Below, piece after piece: positions 16,536-24,703 of a stretch of 64,000 nt of DNA (positions are counted from its first letter, which is position 1; each line of letters opens with the position of its first letter). This DNA is from JBEGHD01 sp049334165 (GTDB lineage: Bacteria > Bacteroidota > Bacteroidia > Flavobacteriales_D > Sanyastnellaceae). The position numbers and the translations under genes are program-made. The notes under the pieces were generated by a model. That model made no database searches and was not told the origin of the DNA. It saw nothing but the letters and a program-made list of their open reading frames with translations. The DNA lies in the NCBI GenBank assembly GCA_049334165.1, contig JBEGHD010000001.1, one strand, 5' to 3'.

Positions 16536-16886
16536 ATGATTGACCTGCATCTTCTCACCAGAATTACGAGAGACGACTACTCGTTTTTGAGTATGATCAG
16601 TCAGAAAATCTGCAACAGCAACGACAAGTTCAGAGCACAGTTTGATGCTGCCATGCAGGACAAGAACTGGAATCACTGCTACTTCCTTTTACTGGAGTTT
16701 TTCAAGAAAACATCGGCTTACAGCACCGGAAATTTTAAAAGTGCTGTACAAAATACGCTGGACACAGTGAAGATTTCGGACAGCAATGAATCCAGGAAAA
16801 TGGCTTGTGAAAACATTCTTCAAAGAATTCAGGATGGCACCGATAATTTAAAATCGCGCTTCCCTTCTCCGACTGTTCAGGACTGA
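16536..16886 (+). CDS. Degenerate Hpt-like protein without the phosphoacceptor histidine
   Basis: A 116-residue helical protein directly after the Hpt gene and of the same length. Its layout can be aligned with the Hpt protein: LLTRITRDDYSFLSMISQKI with LKNISGGNREFVCEILQIF, and LEFFKKTSAYSTGNFKSAVQ with YSHKLKSAADSIGFVEGQML. In that alignment the active His becomes Phe. It therefore cannot accept phosphate at that position; it may be a decoy or a scaffold that binds receivers, or be simply unrelated. The alignment is by eye and short. Confidence 0.7.
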   Translation: MIDLHLLTRITRDDYSFLSMISQKICNSNDKFRAQFDAAMQDKNWNHCYFLLLEFFKKTSAYSTGNFKSAVQNTLDTVKISDSNESRKMACENILQRIQDGTDNLKSRFPSPTVQD

Positions 16887-16888
16887 GA

Positions 16889-17992
16889 TCAACACAGTTC
16901 ATAAACTTTGCCCGGCAGCGACCTCACAAGTCCATTGAATTCCATGTTTAGCAGTAGCGAACTCGTCTTGCTCATCGGAATTCCGCTTTCCACACTCAGC
17001 TCATCGATGGCCGACTTGCCCGACTGCAAAGCTTCAACAATTCTCTCTTCCTCTTCTGTAAGATCGATGAACAGCTTTTGCTGATTTGACGATGGAGTTA
17101 CACTTTCTCTGTTCCACCCCATCACGCGCATCACATCGTCTGCAGATTGCACCAGCGAAGCTTTTTGTTCCTGAATGAGTCGATTGCACCCGATGGAGTA
17201 AGTGTCGCCCACTCTCCCTGGCAACGCCATCACATCGCGGCTGTAGGAGAAAGCAAGATTGGCTGTGATTAACGAACCTCCTTTGTGACCGGACTCCACT
17301 ACCAAAACACCATCGGCCATGCCGGCAACTATTCTATTTCTCTTTGGGAAATTCTGAGCATCGGGCTTTGTTCCTTTTCTAAACTCGCTGATCACACCTC
17401 CGTTTTTCATCATTTTTTCTGCCGTGCTCCTGTGCAGCGAAGGATAAAAACGATCGAGGCCATGACCAAGGCAGCCAATAGTTGGAAGATCATTTTTCAA
17501 TGCGGACTTGTGCGCACAGATGTCGATCCCGTAAGCCATTCCGCTCACAATAGTAACGCCTGTGTCGGATAGATCACCAATTATTTTTTCGCACTCGTCA
17601 AGCCCATAAGGCGTGGCCCTACGTGTGCCAACGACTGAAAGCATCCGACCCGGATTCATCTTCAAATTGCCCTTTCCGTAGAGAACCAGCGGACTGTCCT
17701 GGCAATATTTTAGGCGATTTGGATACTCTTTGTCCAGGTAAAAGTAGATCGAGACTCCATTTTCTTCAGCAAAGTCAACCTCTTTCTGAGCTTCTTCCAG
17801 AAGGTCGTCATTAAATTCATCTTTGATCAGCTTGGCACGAACTCCCTCGATTCCTTTAAATCCACTTTTCGAAGCTTCAAATACTTCTTTCACACCTCCG
17901 CAGTGCGAAACCAGTTTTCGCGCATTGATAGGACCGAGATTTTTGACAAGAGTGAGTGCTACTTTGTAGACAACATCTTCTGAATAGTTCAT
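16889..17992 (-). CDS. dprA: DNA-processing protein DprA (Smf)
   Basis: Loads RecA on incoming single-stranded DNA during natural transformation. 367 residues from the chosen start ATG 17992 (MNYSEDVVYKVALTL); the frame continues upstream but the family N-terminus fits here. An N-terminal helical (SAM-like) region (KNLGPINARKLVSHCGGV) leads to the Rossmann-type domain with SVVGTRRATPYGLDECEK, VSGMAYGIDICAHKSAL, FPKRNRIVAGMADGVLVVES and ALPGRVGDTYSIGCNRLI. A C-terminal winged helix (DELSVESGIPMSKTSSLLLN) closes the protein. Encoded convergently with the Hpt pair, with 2 bases between them. Confidence 0.95.
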   Translation of the reverse strand: MNYSEDVVYKVALTLVKNLGPINARKLVSHCGGVKEVFEASKSGFKGIEGVRAKLIKDEFNDDLLEEAQKEVDFAEENGVSIYFYLDKEYPNRLKYCQDSPLVLYGKGNLKMNPGRMLSVVGTRRATPYGLDECEKIIGDLSDTGVTIVSGMAYGIDICAHKSALKNDLPTIGCLGHGLDRFYPSLHRSTAEKMMKNGGVISEFRKGTKPDAQNFPKRNRIVAGMADGVLVVESGHKGGSLITANLAFSYSRDVMALPGRVGDTYSIGCNRLIQEQKASLVQSADDVMRVMGWNRESVTPSSNQQKLFIDLTEEEERIVEALQSGKSAIDELSVESGIPMSKTSSLLLNMEFNGLVRSLPGKVYELC

Positions 17993-18099
17993 TTTCAAGT
18001 TGTTTGGCAATCTCAAAAATAGATAAAACGGCCATTGAACCAAAGCCATTCGGCAAACTGCTATTTTAGTATCATTGCATGTCTCCCGACCGAAGCGTT

Positions 18100-20517
18100 A
18101 TGAAAAAGCATCTCTGGCTCTCACTTTTCTTCTCGCTCATTTTTGCGATAGCTTCCAACGCGCAAGAAGTTTCGGGAATTGTCAAGTCTGCTGTTTCTGG
18201 TGAATCGCTCCCGGGTGTGACGGTCACTTCAAAATCGGGAAAAGGAACCTCTACCGATGCTGATGGTTTTTACCGGCTAGCACTAGACAGCGGCAAGCAC
18301 ACAGTCTCTTTTTCTTTCATCGGTTTTGAAAAAGTAACTGAGAAAATTGCACTGGAGGTTGGCGAAACGCTTTCTCTCAACATTTCTTTGAATCCCTCTG
18401 CCGAGCTGCTCGAAATCGCTGTGGTATCTGCCGGAAAATTCGAGCAGGACCTCGAGGACCTCACTGTTTCGATGGAAGTTATAAAGCCCGACCTTATTCA
18501 AAATAAAAACACAACCGAGCTGCAAACTGTGATGCAGCAAACTCCGGGAGTGAGCATTGTGGATGGCGAGCCGCAAATCCGCAGTGGAAGTGGCTACAGC
18601 TTTGGAGCTGGCAGCAGGGTGCAGATTTTGGTCGATGACCTACCCATCCTTTCGGGTGATGCCGGGCGACCGAGTTGGGGATTTTTACCGGTTGAAAATG
18701 TAGAGCAAATCGAAGTGGTGAAAGGAGCCTCTTCGGTACTTTACGGAAGCGCGGCCTTAAGTGGAGTAATCAACATTCGCACGAGTTTTCCCAGAGACAC
18801 GGCCGTGACCAGAGTCCAGGTTTTTCAGGGAATTTACAGCAACCCTCAAACTGAAGAAGCGGTCTACTGGGAGCGAAACCCGCTCAAGTCGGGAGTGAAT
18901 TTTTTACATTCACAAAAGTTTGGAAACCTCGACCTCTCGGTGAGTGGTAATGCGCTGGTTGACGAAGGCTACCTCGGCCCGATTGAAGGTGATGGATCGG
19001 CCTACTCACCAGCAAACGTGAATCGCTACAATGGTGAATCGCGCATTCGCGGAAATTTGAAAATGCGCTATCGCTCGAAGAAAGTTGAAGGACTGAGTTA
19101 CGGCCTCAACACGAGTTGGCTCAAGGGCGAATCGCTGGCCACCTTGATTTGGGAAAACAACAAAGAAGGACTTTACAGAGCTTACGATGGTTCGGCTACA
19201 CGAACACGCCAGGTGGTTTCTTCGGTAGATCCTTTTGCAGAGCTGGTCACAGAAAATGGCAGCAAGCACTCACTCAACGGGAGGTGGTTTCAGCTCGACA
19301 ACAACAACGACAACAATCAGGATAATTTTTCGGATGTCTACTACGGGGAATACCAGTATCAGCAGGACTTTGGAAGATTTGGAGTGAGCGACTTAAAAAC
19401 CACTTTTGGCCTTGTCGGCATCCACACCGACAGTCGCGCAGAGCTCTACTCTGGAGGTGAAACGAACGGAGAAAATCAGTCGCAGAATTTCGCTTCTTAC
19501 CTTCAGGTCGACAAAACTTTTTTCGACAGGCTGAAGATTTCTGCCGGAGTTCGCTACGAGCATTTCAAAATTAACGACTCTGAAGAGGGAAAACCTGTCT
19601 TTCGGGCTGGAGCAAACTACAAACTCAGCAAGGCCACATTTTTGCGAGCGAGCTACGGTCAGGGTTTTCGGTTCCCAACTATTGCCGAAAGATTTTTGCA
19701 AACCCAGGCGGGAGCCATTCGGATCTACCCCAACCCAGACCTGAAAGCAGAGACTTCCGAAAGTGTCGAGTTTGGAATAAAACAAGGGTTTAAAATTGGG
19801 CGGTTCAAAGGCTACCTTGATGCGGCCGTTTTCTACCAACACTACCAAAATTTCATCGAATTCACGTTCGGCCCCTGGGGCCAGAACCCAACCCCTGAGA
19901 ATATTTACGGACTCGGTTTTGCCAGTTTAAACACGGGAAATTCGGAGGTTAAAGGTGTAGACATCTCATTGCTCGGTGAGGGCAAAATCGGAAATGTAAA
20001 TCTTCAAATGCTGGCTGGATACACCTACTCCCTGCCACAAACACTTTCTCCTGAGCTTCCTTACAACGAAGAGGACGAGGTAAGTGTTTTCTATTACGCT
20101 CTCACCGGAAGCGCCACAGTGAACTACGAGTCATCGAGCTCAAACACGGATGACAATATTCTGAAGTACAGAATGCAGCATCTCGTTCGGGCCGACATTC
20201 AATTGTCGTGGAAAAAGTGGACCTTTGGAACGAGCTTCAGATACAACAGCTTTATGCAAAACATCGATCAGGTTTTTCTGGCTTTGGACGATCCCAACAC
20301 TTTTGAGCAAGCTCAGGTGAACACTGGAATCACCGAGTGGCGAGAGAATCACGACAATGGCGACTACGTTTTTGACGGTCGTCTTTTGTTCAACATCAAA
20401 CCCAACCAAATTGTGGGATTGATTGTGAGCAATGTGTTGAACAGAGAATACACCATCAGGCCGCTCGTTATCGAGGCTCCGAGAGAAACCACAATTCAAT
20501 ACACTCTAAAATTTTAG
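18100..20517 (+). CDS. TonB-dependent outer-membrane receptor
   Basis: Imports a bound ligand across the outer membrane with energy from TonB. About 805 residues from ATG 18100 (MKKHLWLSLFFSLIFAIASN, signal peptide); an ATG 7 codons upstream is less fitting. After the signal comes a carboxypeptidase-regulatory-like domain (VSGIVKSAVSGESLPGVTVT, GKHTVSFSFIGFEKVTEKI), then the plug (QTVMQQTPGVSIVDGEPQIR, VEQIEVVKGASSVLYGSAAL) and a 22-strand-type barrel ending with LKF, the typical terminal aromatic residue. The ligand is not evident: no SusD-like partner or siderophore gene is nearby. Three bases separate it from kdsB. Confidence 0.93.
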   Translation: MKKHLWLSLFFSLIFAIASNAQEVSGIVKSAVSGESLPGVTVTSKSGKGTSTDADGFYRLALDSGKHTVSFSFIGFEKVTEKIALEVGETLSLNISLNPSAELLEIAVVSAGKFEQDLEDLTVSMEVIKPDLIQNKNTTELQTVMQQTPGVSIVDGEPQIRSGSGYSFGAGSRVQILVDDLPILSGDAGRPSWGFLPVENVEQIEVVKGASSVLYGSAALSGVINIRTSFPRDTAVTRVQVFQGIYSNPQTEEAVYWERNPLKSGVNFLHSQKFGNLDLSVSGNALVDEGYLGPIEGDGSAYSPANVNRYNGESRIRGNLKMRYRSKKVEGLSYGLNTSWLKGESLATLIWENNKEGLYRAYDGSATRTRQVVSSVDPFAELVTENGSKHSLNGRWFQLDNNNDNNQDNFSDVYYGEYQYQQDFGRFGVSDLKTTFGLVGIHTDSRAELYSGGETNGENQSQNFASYLQVDKTFFDRLKISAGVRYEHFKINDSEEGKPVFRAGANYKLSKATFLRASYGQGFRFPTIAERFLQTQAGAIRIYPNPDLKAETSESVEFGIKQGFKIGRFKGYLDAAVFYQHYQNFIEFTFGPWGQNPTPENIYGLGFASLNTGNSEVKGVDISLLGEGKIGNVNLQMLAGYTYSLPQTLSPELPYNEEDEVSVFYYALTGSATVNYESSSSNTDDNILKYRMQHLVRADIQLSWKKWTFGTSFRYNSFMQNIDQVFLALDDPNTFEQAQVNTGITEWRENHDNGDYVFDGRLLFNIKPNQIVGLIVSNVLNREYTIRPLVIEAPRETTIQYTLKF

Positions 20518-20520
20518 TTC

Positions 20521-21273
20521 ATGAACATCATCGGAATCATCCCAGCTCGCTTTGGCTCTACCCGTTTTCCCGGTAAGCCACTTGTCAAAATTGGAGGAAA
20601 GACCATGATTCAGCGAGTTTATGAGCAGGCTGAAAAATCCGAAAAGCTGTCTGCAGTGCTAGTGGCAACCGACCACGAAGAGATCTATCAAACGGTAAAA
20701 GATTTTGGCGGCATGGCTGTGATGACAATTCCCGAACATCCATCGGGCACCGATCGCTGCCTCGAAGCTGCCCGAAAATATTCTGAACCCGTGGACATCG
20801 TGATCAACATTCAGGGTGATGAACCATTCGTAAATCCCGCTCAGATAGATCAACTCGCTTCTTTGCTGGAGAAAGAACAAGTGGAAATCGGAACGCTCGT
20901 AAAGCCCATTTCAGACTCCGACACGTTGATCGACCCAAACAAAGTGAAGGTGGTTTTGGGAGCAAAAAATGAAGCGCTCTACTTTAGCCGAAGTGCAATT
21001 CCTTTTGTAAAAAACACTTCTTTAAAAGACTGGACCAAAAAACACACTTTCTACAAACACCTCGGGCTTTACGGTTATAAAATGGACACGCTCAACGAGA
21101 TTTCTCACATGCAGCCAACAGCTCTAGAAGAAGCCGAAGGACTCGAACAATTGCGCTGGCTCGAAAATGGAAAGAAAATTTTCACCGCCATCACCCGCCA
21201 CGAAAGCCTCTCAATCGACACACCCGAAGACCTGAAAAAAGCGGAACAACAGCTCACTGAAAATCCCGAGTGA
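20521..21273 (+). CDS. kdsB: 3-deoxy-manno-octulosonate cytidylyltransferase
   Basis: Activates Kdo as CMP-Kdo for lipopolysaccharide core synthesis, a cytoplasmic step. 250 residues, the normal size. Motifs: IIPARFGSTRFPGKPL at the CTP-binding start, IVINIQGDEPFVNPAQID with the metal-binding Asp, and KVVLGAKNEALYFSRSAIPF. KHLGLYGYKMDTLNEI and LEQLRWLENGKKIFTA follow as in the family. It starts 3 bases after the TonB receptor stop, so they are co-transcribed, although the functional tie is only that both serve the outer membrane. Confidence 0.96.
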   Translation: MNIIGIIPARFGSTRFPGKPLVKIGGKTMIQRVYEQAEKSEKLSAVLVATDHEEIYQTVKDFGGMAVMTIPEHPSGTDRCLEAARKYSEPVDIVINIQGDEPFVNPAQIDQLASLLEKEQVEIGTLVKPISDSDTLIDPNKVKVVLGAKNEALYFSRSAIPFVKNTSLKDWTKKHTFYKHLGLYGYKMDTLNEISHMQPTALEEAEGLEQLRWLENGKKIFTAITRHESLSIDTPEDLKKAEQQLTENPE

Positions 21274-21420
21274 AATTGCTAAGCTAAATCGTTAGAGCCG
21301 AAGAGAAAAGAACTTCCTCCAGCGAAAAAAGTGGAAAATTCTTTTAAGAATTACCTGTGATGACCTTTCTTTGAAGGCCCGATTTTTAACAACAAAATCG
21401 TATTTTAGCTACCGAAGCTT

Positions 21421-22518
21421 ATGGAAAGCAAAATTCTCGAAAATAGCATTGGCAATCTTCTATTCGATCACGACTGTGTGATCGTACCTGACTTTGGTGG
21501 GTTCGTGGTAAATTACAAGGCTGCACACATTCACCCAAAGCTCAACGTGATTGAGCCACCTTCGAAGCAAGTCACATTTAATCGTAACTTGGTCAACAAC
21601 GATGCGTTGGTGGCGAACTACATCTCTCGCAAAGAAGAAATTTCGTACGAGGCGGCTTCGGCCTACCTGTCGAAATGTGTGAGAGAATACAAGCGTGCTC
21701 TTGCTGAAGGCAAGCGTCTGGAGATGGAAGGCATCGGGATTTTGTACAAAGACAAAACAGGCCGCTTACAATTTTTGCCAAGTCCGGACAACAACTTTTT
21801 GAAATCGTCTTACGGACTTTCTAAAATTTACCTTCAGCCTATTGAAGAAGAAAAAGCACCTGTAGCCGAGTCCAAAGTGATCAGTATGACTGAACCTAAA
21901 GACAGCCAAAAAGAAGAAACTACTGAAGAAGTGAGATCTACTTCTCGCAGCAAGAAGTGGCGCATTGCCGCTGCTGCCGTGCTTATTCCGGCTGTGCTTA
22001 TCGGTGGCTACATTGTGAAAGAATCGGGTTCTGGAAACGGTCAACTCAACATCGCCAGCCTCAACCCTTTTAAAAATGCAGCGAGCCAACAGGCGGAGTA
22101 CATTCCGAGAATCGAAGATGAAGACATTGTGTTCGATTACGAAGGTGACTACAACAGCATCGAGAAAATTTCGTCTGAAATCGACAACATGCAGTCGATC
22201 TACTTTTCTTTTGTTGAAGATCGCGTTTCACCAGACGGCATTCGCGTAAAGCTCGGTGAGAATTCATCTGCTGAAACTTCAAAAGCCTCACGTCTCAACA
22301 TGTACTTCGTAGTTGGTGGAGCTTTCAGAGAAAAAGACAATGCTGAAAACCTGGTAGACAAGCTGCGCATCAAAGGCTACGATGCTTCGATCTTTGGAAA
22401 AACAGGAAACCTCCACATGGTTTGCTACGGAAGCTTCACCACAAAAAATGCAGCGACCAGAGCGCTACGCGAAATCAAGCAATCTGAAAATCCATACGCC
22501 TGGCTAAAACGTCACTGA
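21421..22518 (+). CDS. HU-CCDC81 / SPOR domain membrane protein
   Basis: A 365-residue protein specific to Bacteroidota. Residues 1-135 contain two HU-related domains of the CCDC81 type (ILENSIGNLLFDHDCVIVPD, FGGFVVNYKAAHIHPKL and RKEEISYEAASAYLSKCVRE), in a likely cytoplasmic part. A single transmembrane helix (WRIAAAAVLIPAVLIGGYIV) lies near residue 185. The periplasmic C-terminus is a SPOR domain (about 290-365: YFVVGGAFREKDNAENLVD, LHMVCYGSFTTKNAATRAL), which binds peptidoglycan stripped of stem peptides at division sites. It therefore links a DNA-binding-like fold with the cell wall. Four bases separate it from the HAD gene downstream. Confidence 0.92.
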   Translation: MESKILENSIGNLLFDHDCVIVPDFGGFVVNYKAAHIHPKLNVIEPPSKQVTFNRNLVNNDALVANYISRKEEISYEAASAYLSKCVREYKRALAEGKRLEMEGIGILYKDKTGRLQFLPSPDNNFLKSSYGLSKIYLQPIEEEKAPVAESKVISMTEPKDSQKEETTEEVRSTSRSKKWRIAAAAVLIPAVLIGGYIVKESGSGNGQLNIASLNPFKNAASQQAEYIPRIEDEDIVFDYEGDYNSIEKISSEIDNMQSIYFSFVEDRVSPDGIRVKLGENSSAETSKASRLNMYFVVGGAFREKDNAENLVDKLRIKGYDASIFGKTGNLHMVCYGSFTTKNAATRALREIKQSENPYAWLKRH

Positions 22519-22522
22519 TCGA

Positions 22523-23182
22523 ATGAGCAGACGACTGAGTGAACTCTCCCTTAAAGACATCGACACTATTATTTTTGATTTTGGAGGAGTCCTGTTCGAT
22601 ATCGACTACGACCTTCCCGTTAAAGCATTTCGCGATTTTGGAGTTCCCGGTTTCGATGAGCTCTACAAACAATCCAAACAAAGCGATTTATTCGACCTAC
22701 TGGAGACAGGAAAAATCAGTCAGAGCGACTTTTTGAACGAACTCCGAAGAATTCTTAAAACTGAGCTTCCAGACGAAAAGCTACTCGAAGCCTGGAACGT
22801 GATCTTGCTCGACATTCCAAAGGAGCGCATCGACCACATCTACAAGTTGAAGGAGCAATTTCAAACACTGCTGCTCAGCAACACAAATGCTATCCACGTA
22901 GAAGTTTTTGAAAAGCGCATTGACGAAAAAATGGGGCTCGATTATTTTTACGGGGCTTTTGAAAAAGTCTACTACTCCAATCAAATCGGCATCAGAAAGC
23001 CTCACCCAGAAACCTTTCTGGAGATCTGCAAATGGCACAAGCTAAATCCTTCGAGAACCCTTTTCATAGACGATTCTAAACAGCACGTAGAAGGCGCCAG
23101 GGAAGCCGGTTTGCAAGCCTATCACCTCGAAGTTGACAAAGAGGACATACGCGAACTGGGCCGGGAGATAGTGCATCAGTAA
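22523..23182 (+). CDS. HAD-superfamily phosphatase (subfamily IA)
   Basis: A 219-residue cytoplasmic hydrolase. The nucleophile is Asp19 in IIFDFGGVLFDID; the usual second Asp of DxD is replaced by Gly, as in the YihX-like glucose-1-phosphatase branch. The other motifs are LLLSNTNAIHVEVF (motif II Ser/Thr region), the lysine in NQIGIRKPHPETFL (motif III) and TLFIDDSKQHVEGA (motif IV acidic pair). The substrate is not predictable. It begins 4 bases after the HU-CCDC81 gene and probably shares its transcript. Confidence 0.92.
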   Translation: MSRRLSELSLKDIDTIIFDFGGVLFDIDYDLPVKAFRDFGVPGFDELYKQSKQSDLFDLLETGKISQSDFLNELRRILKTELPDEKLLEAWNVILLDIPKERIDHIYKLKEQFQTLLLSNTNAIHVEVFEKRIDEKMGLDYFYGAFEKVYYSNQIGIRKPHPETFLEICKWHKLNPSRTLFIDDSKQHVEGAREAGLQAYHLEVDKEDIRELGREIVHQ

Positions 23183-23376
23183 CTCTCTTTTTTTTTTATT
23201 CTCTTTTCAGCGAGAAAGAACCAGCTGTTCACATTTAAGAAACTTTTCGATAACTATTATACGAGAACATCTGTTTTGGAACGCTCTGACAAAGTTGAAT
23301 TTATGTAGTCTGGCGAATTGTAAAGCTGGAGAGATTTGTTTAAAATTGGTTTGTAAAACAACACCTTTCCAAACCC

Positions 23377-23976
23377 TTGTCCGACTCAAAATTCGACCCG
23401 TCCAATTCAGCAGACCGACTCGCCAGAGGATTTGCCAACAACGATGCGCAAGTGCTCGAAGAAATCTATTTGAAGAATTTTCCAACGGTGAGAAATTACA
23501 TTTTGAAAAATAACGGCACTGAAGACGATGCGAAAGATATTTATCAGGAGGCTGTGATTCATGCCTGGATAAATGCCAGAGACGGGAAATTCAAGCCGCA
23601 GTCAAATATTGCCCCTGGTGCTTACATCTACCAGATCGCGAGGCACAAGTGGCTCGACAAGCTGAAGTCGAAAAAGCATCGCACCACAGTGAGACTAGCT
23701 GAAGAAGAGAGTCATCGCCTGGCTGAAGAAGAAATTGAGCAACTGGAAAATCGCCAACAACGAATCGATTATTCGCTTCAGCTCTACAATGAGCTCGGAA
23801 ATCAATGCAAGCAGGTTTTGAAGATGTTCTACTTCGAAAAACGAAATCTAAATGAAATTGCCAGCGAGTTAGAAAAAGAGCCCGGCAGCATTCGAACGAT
23901 CAAATACCGATGCATGATGAAGTTGAGAAACCTGCACCAGGACATGCAGAAAAAGGAAGGAAAACGGAATGAGTGA
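23377..23976 (+). CDS. ECF-type RNA polymerase sigma factor
   Basis: A 199-residue sigma-70 family alternative sigma factor. Region 2 (about residues 24-95) is seen in YLKNFPTVRNYILKNNGTED, DDAKDIYQEAVIHAWIN and GAYIYQIARHKWLDKLKS; region 4 (about 135-185) in YNELGNQCKQVLKMFYFEKR and NLNEIASELEKEPGSIRTIK. The only start that keeps region 1.2-2 intact is TTG 23377; a stop lies 34 bases upstream in the same frame. The last codons overlap the anti-sigma-like gene by 8 bases. This is the first gene of a three-gene operon ending in a CHAT protease. Confidence 0.93.
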   Translation: MSDSKFDPSNSADRLARGFANNDAQVLEEIYLKNFPTVRNYILKNNGTEDDAKDIYQEAVIHAWINARDGKFKPQSNIAPGAYIYQIARHKWLDKLKSKKHRTTVRLAEEESHRLAEEEIEQLENRQQRIDYSLQLYNELGNQCKQVLKMFYFEKRNLNEIASELEKEPGSIRTIKYRCMMKLRNLHQDMQKKEGKRNE

Positions 23977-24703
23977 GCACTACGAACCATCACAAGAGCA
24001 GTTTGAAAAAATTGAGCGCTACCTCAGCGCAGAGTTGAGTGAAGTGGAACGGCTTGCTTTCGAATCTGCTTTAAAAGCTGACCCTGACCTCAAATCTGAG
24101 CTTGACCGACAGAGAGAATTGAGGGAAGTCGTTGAGATCGGAGGCATGAAGTCCAAACTCGATGAGTTTCACCAAAAGGTAGCATCCGAGCACTCAAAGA
24201 AATCGAGCGGGATTCGCTGGTGGGCAATTGCAGCTGCGTTTATCGGACTGATCGTAGCTTCCTATTTCATTTTTTTCAATCAAACAAAAAGTGAGAAGCT
24301 CTTCGCAGATTATCACACCATTGACCCTGGTTTGCCAACCCCAATGAGTGCGACAGACAATTACGATTTCTACGATGCCATGGTGGACTACAAAAACGAA
24401 AAGTATGAGCTGTCAATTGAAAAGTGGAAGCCCTTGCTAAAAGAAAATCCCGATAACGATACCTTGAATTTTTACATCGGAAGTGCTCATTTTGCCAATG
24501 AAAAGTATCAAAAAGCACTGCCATACTTCTCCACCGTACGCGAATTGGATCAATCGGCATTTAGCGACAAGGCCGAATGGTACGTGGCTCTTTCCTTTCT
24601 CCATTTGGAAGAGCTCGAGAAGCTCGACAGTTTGAGCACTGCTGCGACTGGAAAATTTGCCGACAAGATTAGAGAGATCAATTCTCAGCTTCAGCAAAAA
24701 TGA
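23969..24703 (+). CDS. Membrane TPR protein in anti-sigma position
   Basis: A 244-residue protein, probably the anti-sigma factor of the sigma gene it overlaps. The N-terminus (residues 1-80) is helical and begins with FEKIERYLSAELSEVERLAF, the short pattern found in zinc-less anti-sigma domains that count elements 'L-S-E-x-E'. One transmembrane helix spans residues 84-103 (WWAIAAAFIGLIVASYFIFF). The rest is periplasmic and carries about two TPR units (YDAMVDYKNEKYELSIEKWK, TLNFYIGSAHFANEKYQKAL). No enzymatic motif is seen. The stop overlaps the ATG of the CHAT gene (ATGA), so all three genes are coupled. The anti-sigma role is inferred from position and topology. Confidence 0.85.
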   Translation: MSEHYEPSQEQFEKIERYLSAELSEVERLAFESALKADPDLKSELDRQRELREVVEIGGMKSKLDEFHQKVASEHSKKSSGIRWWAIAAAFIGLIVASYFIFFNQTKSEKLFADYHTIDPGLPTPMSATDNYDFYDAMVDYKNEKYELSIEKWKPLLKENPDNDTLNFYIGSAHFANEKYQKALPYFSTVRELDQSAFSDKAEWYVALSFLHLEELEKLDSLSTAATGKFADKIREINSQLQQK

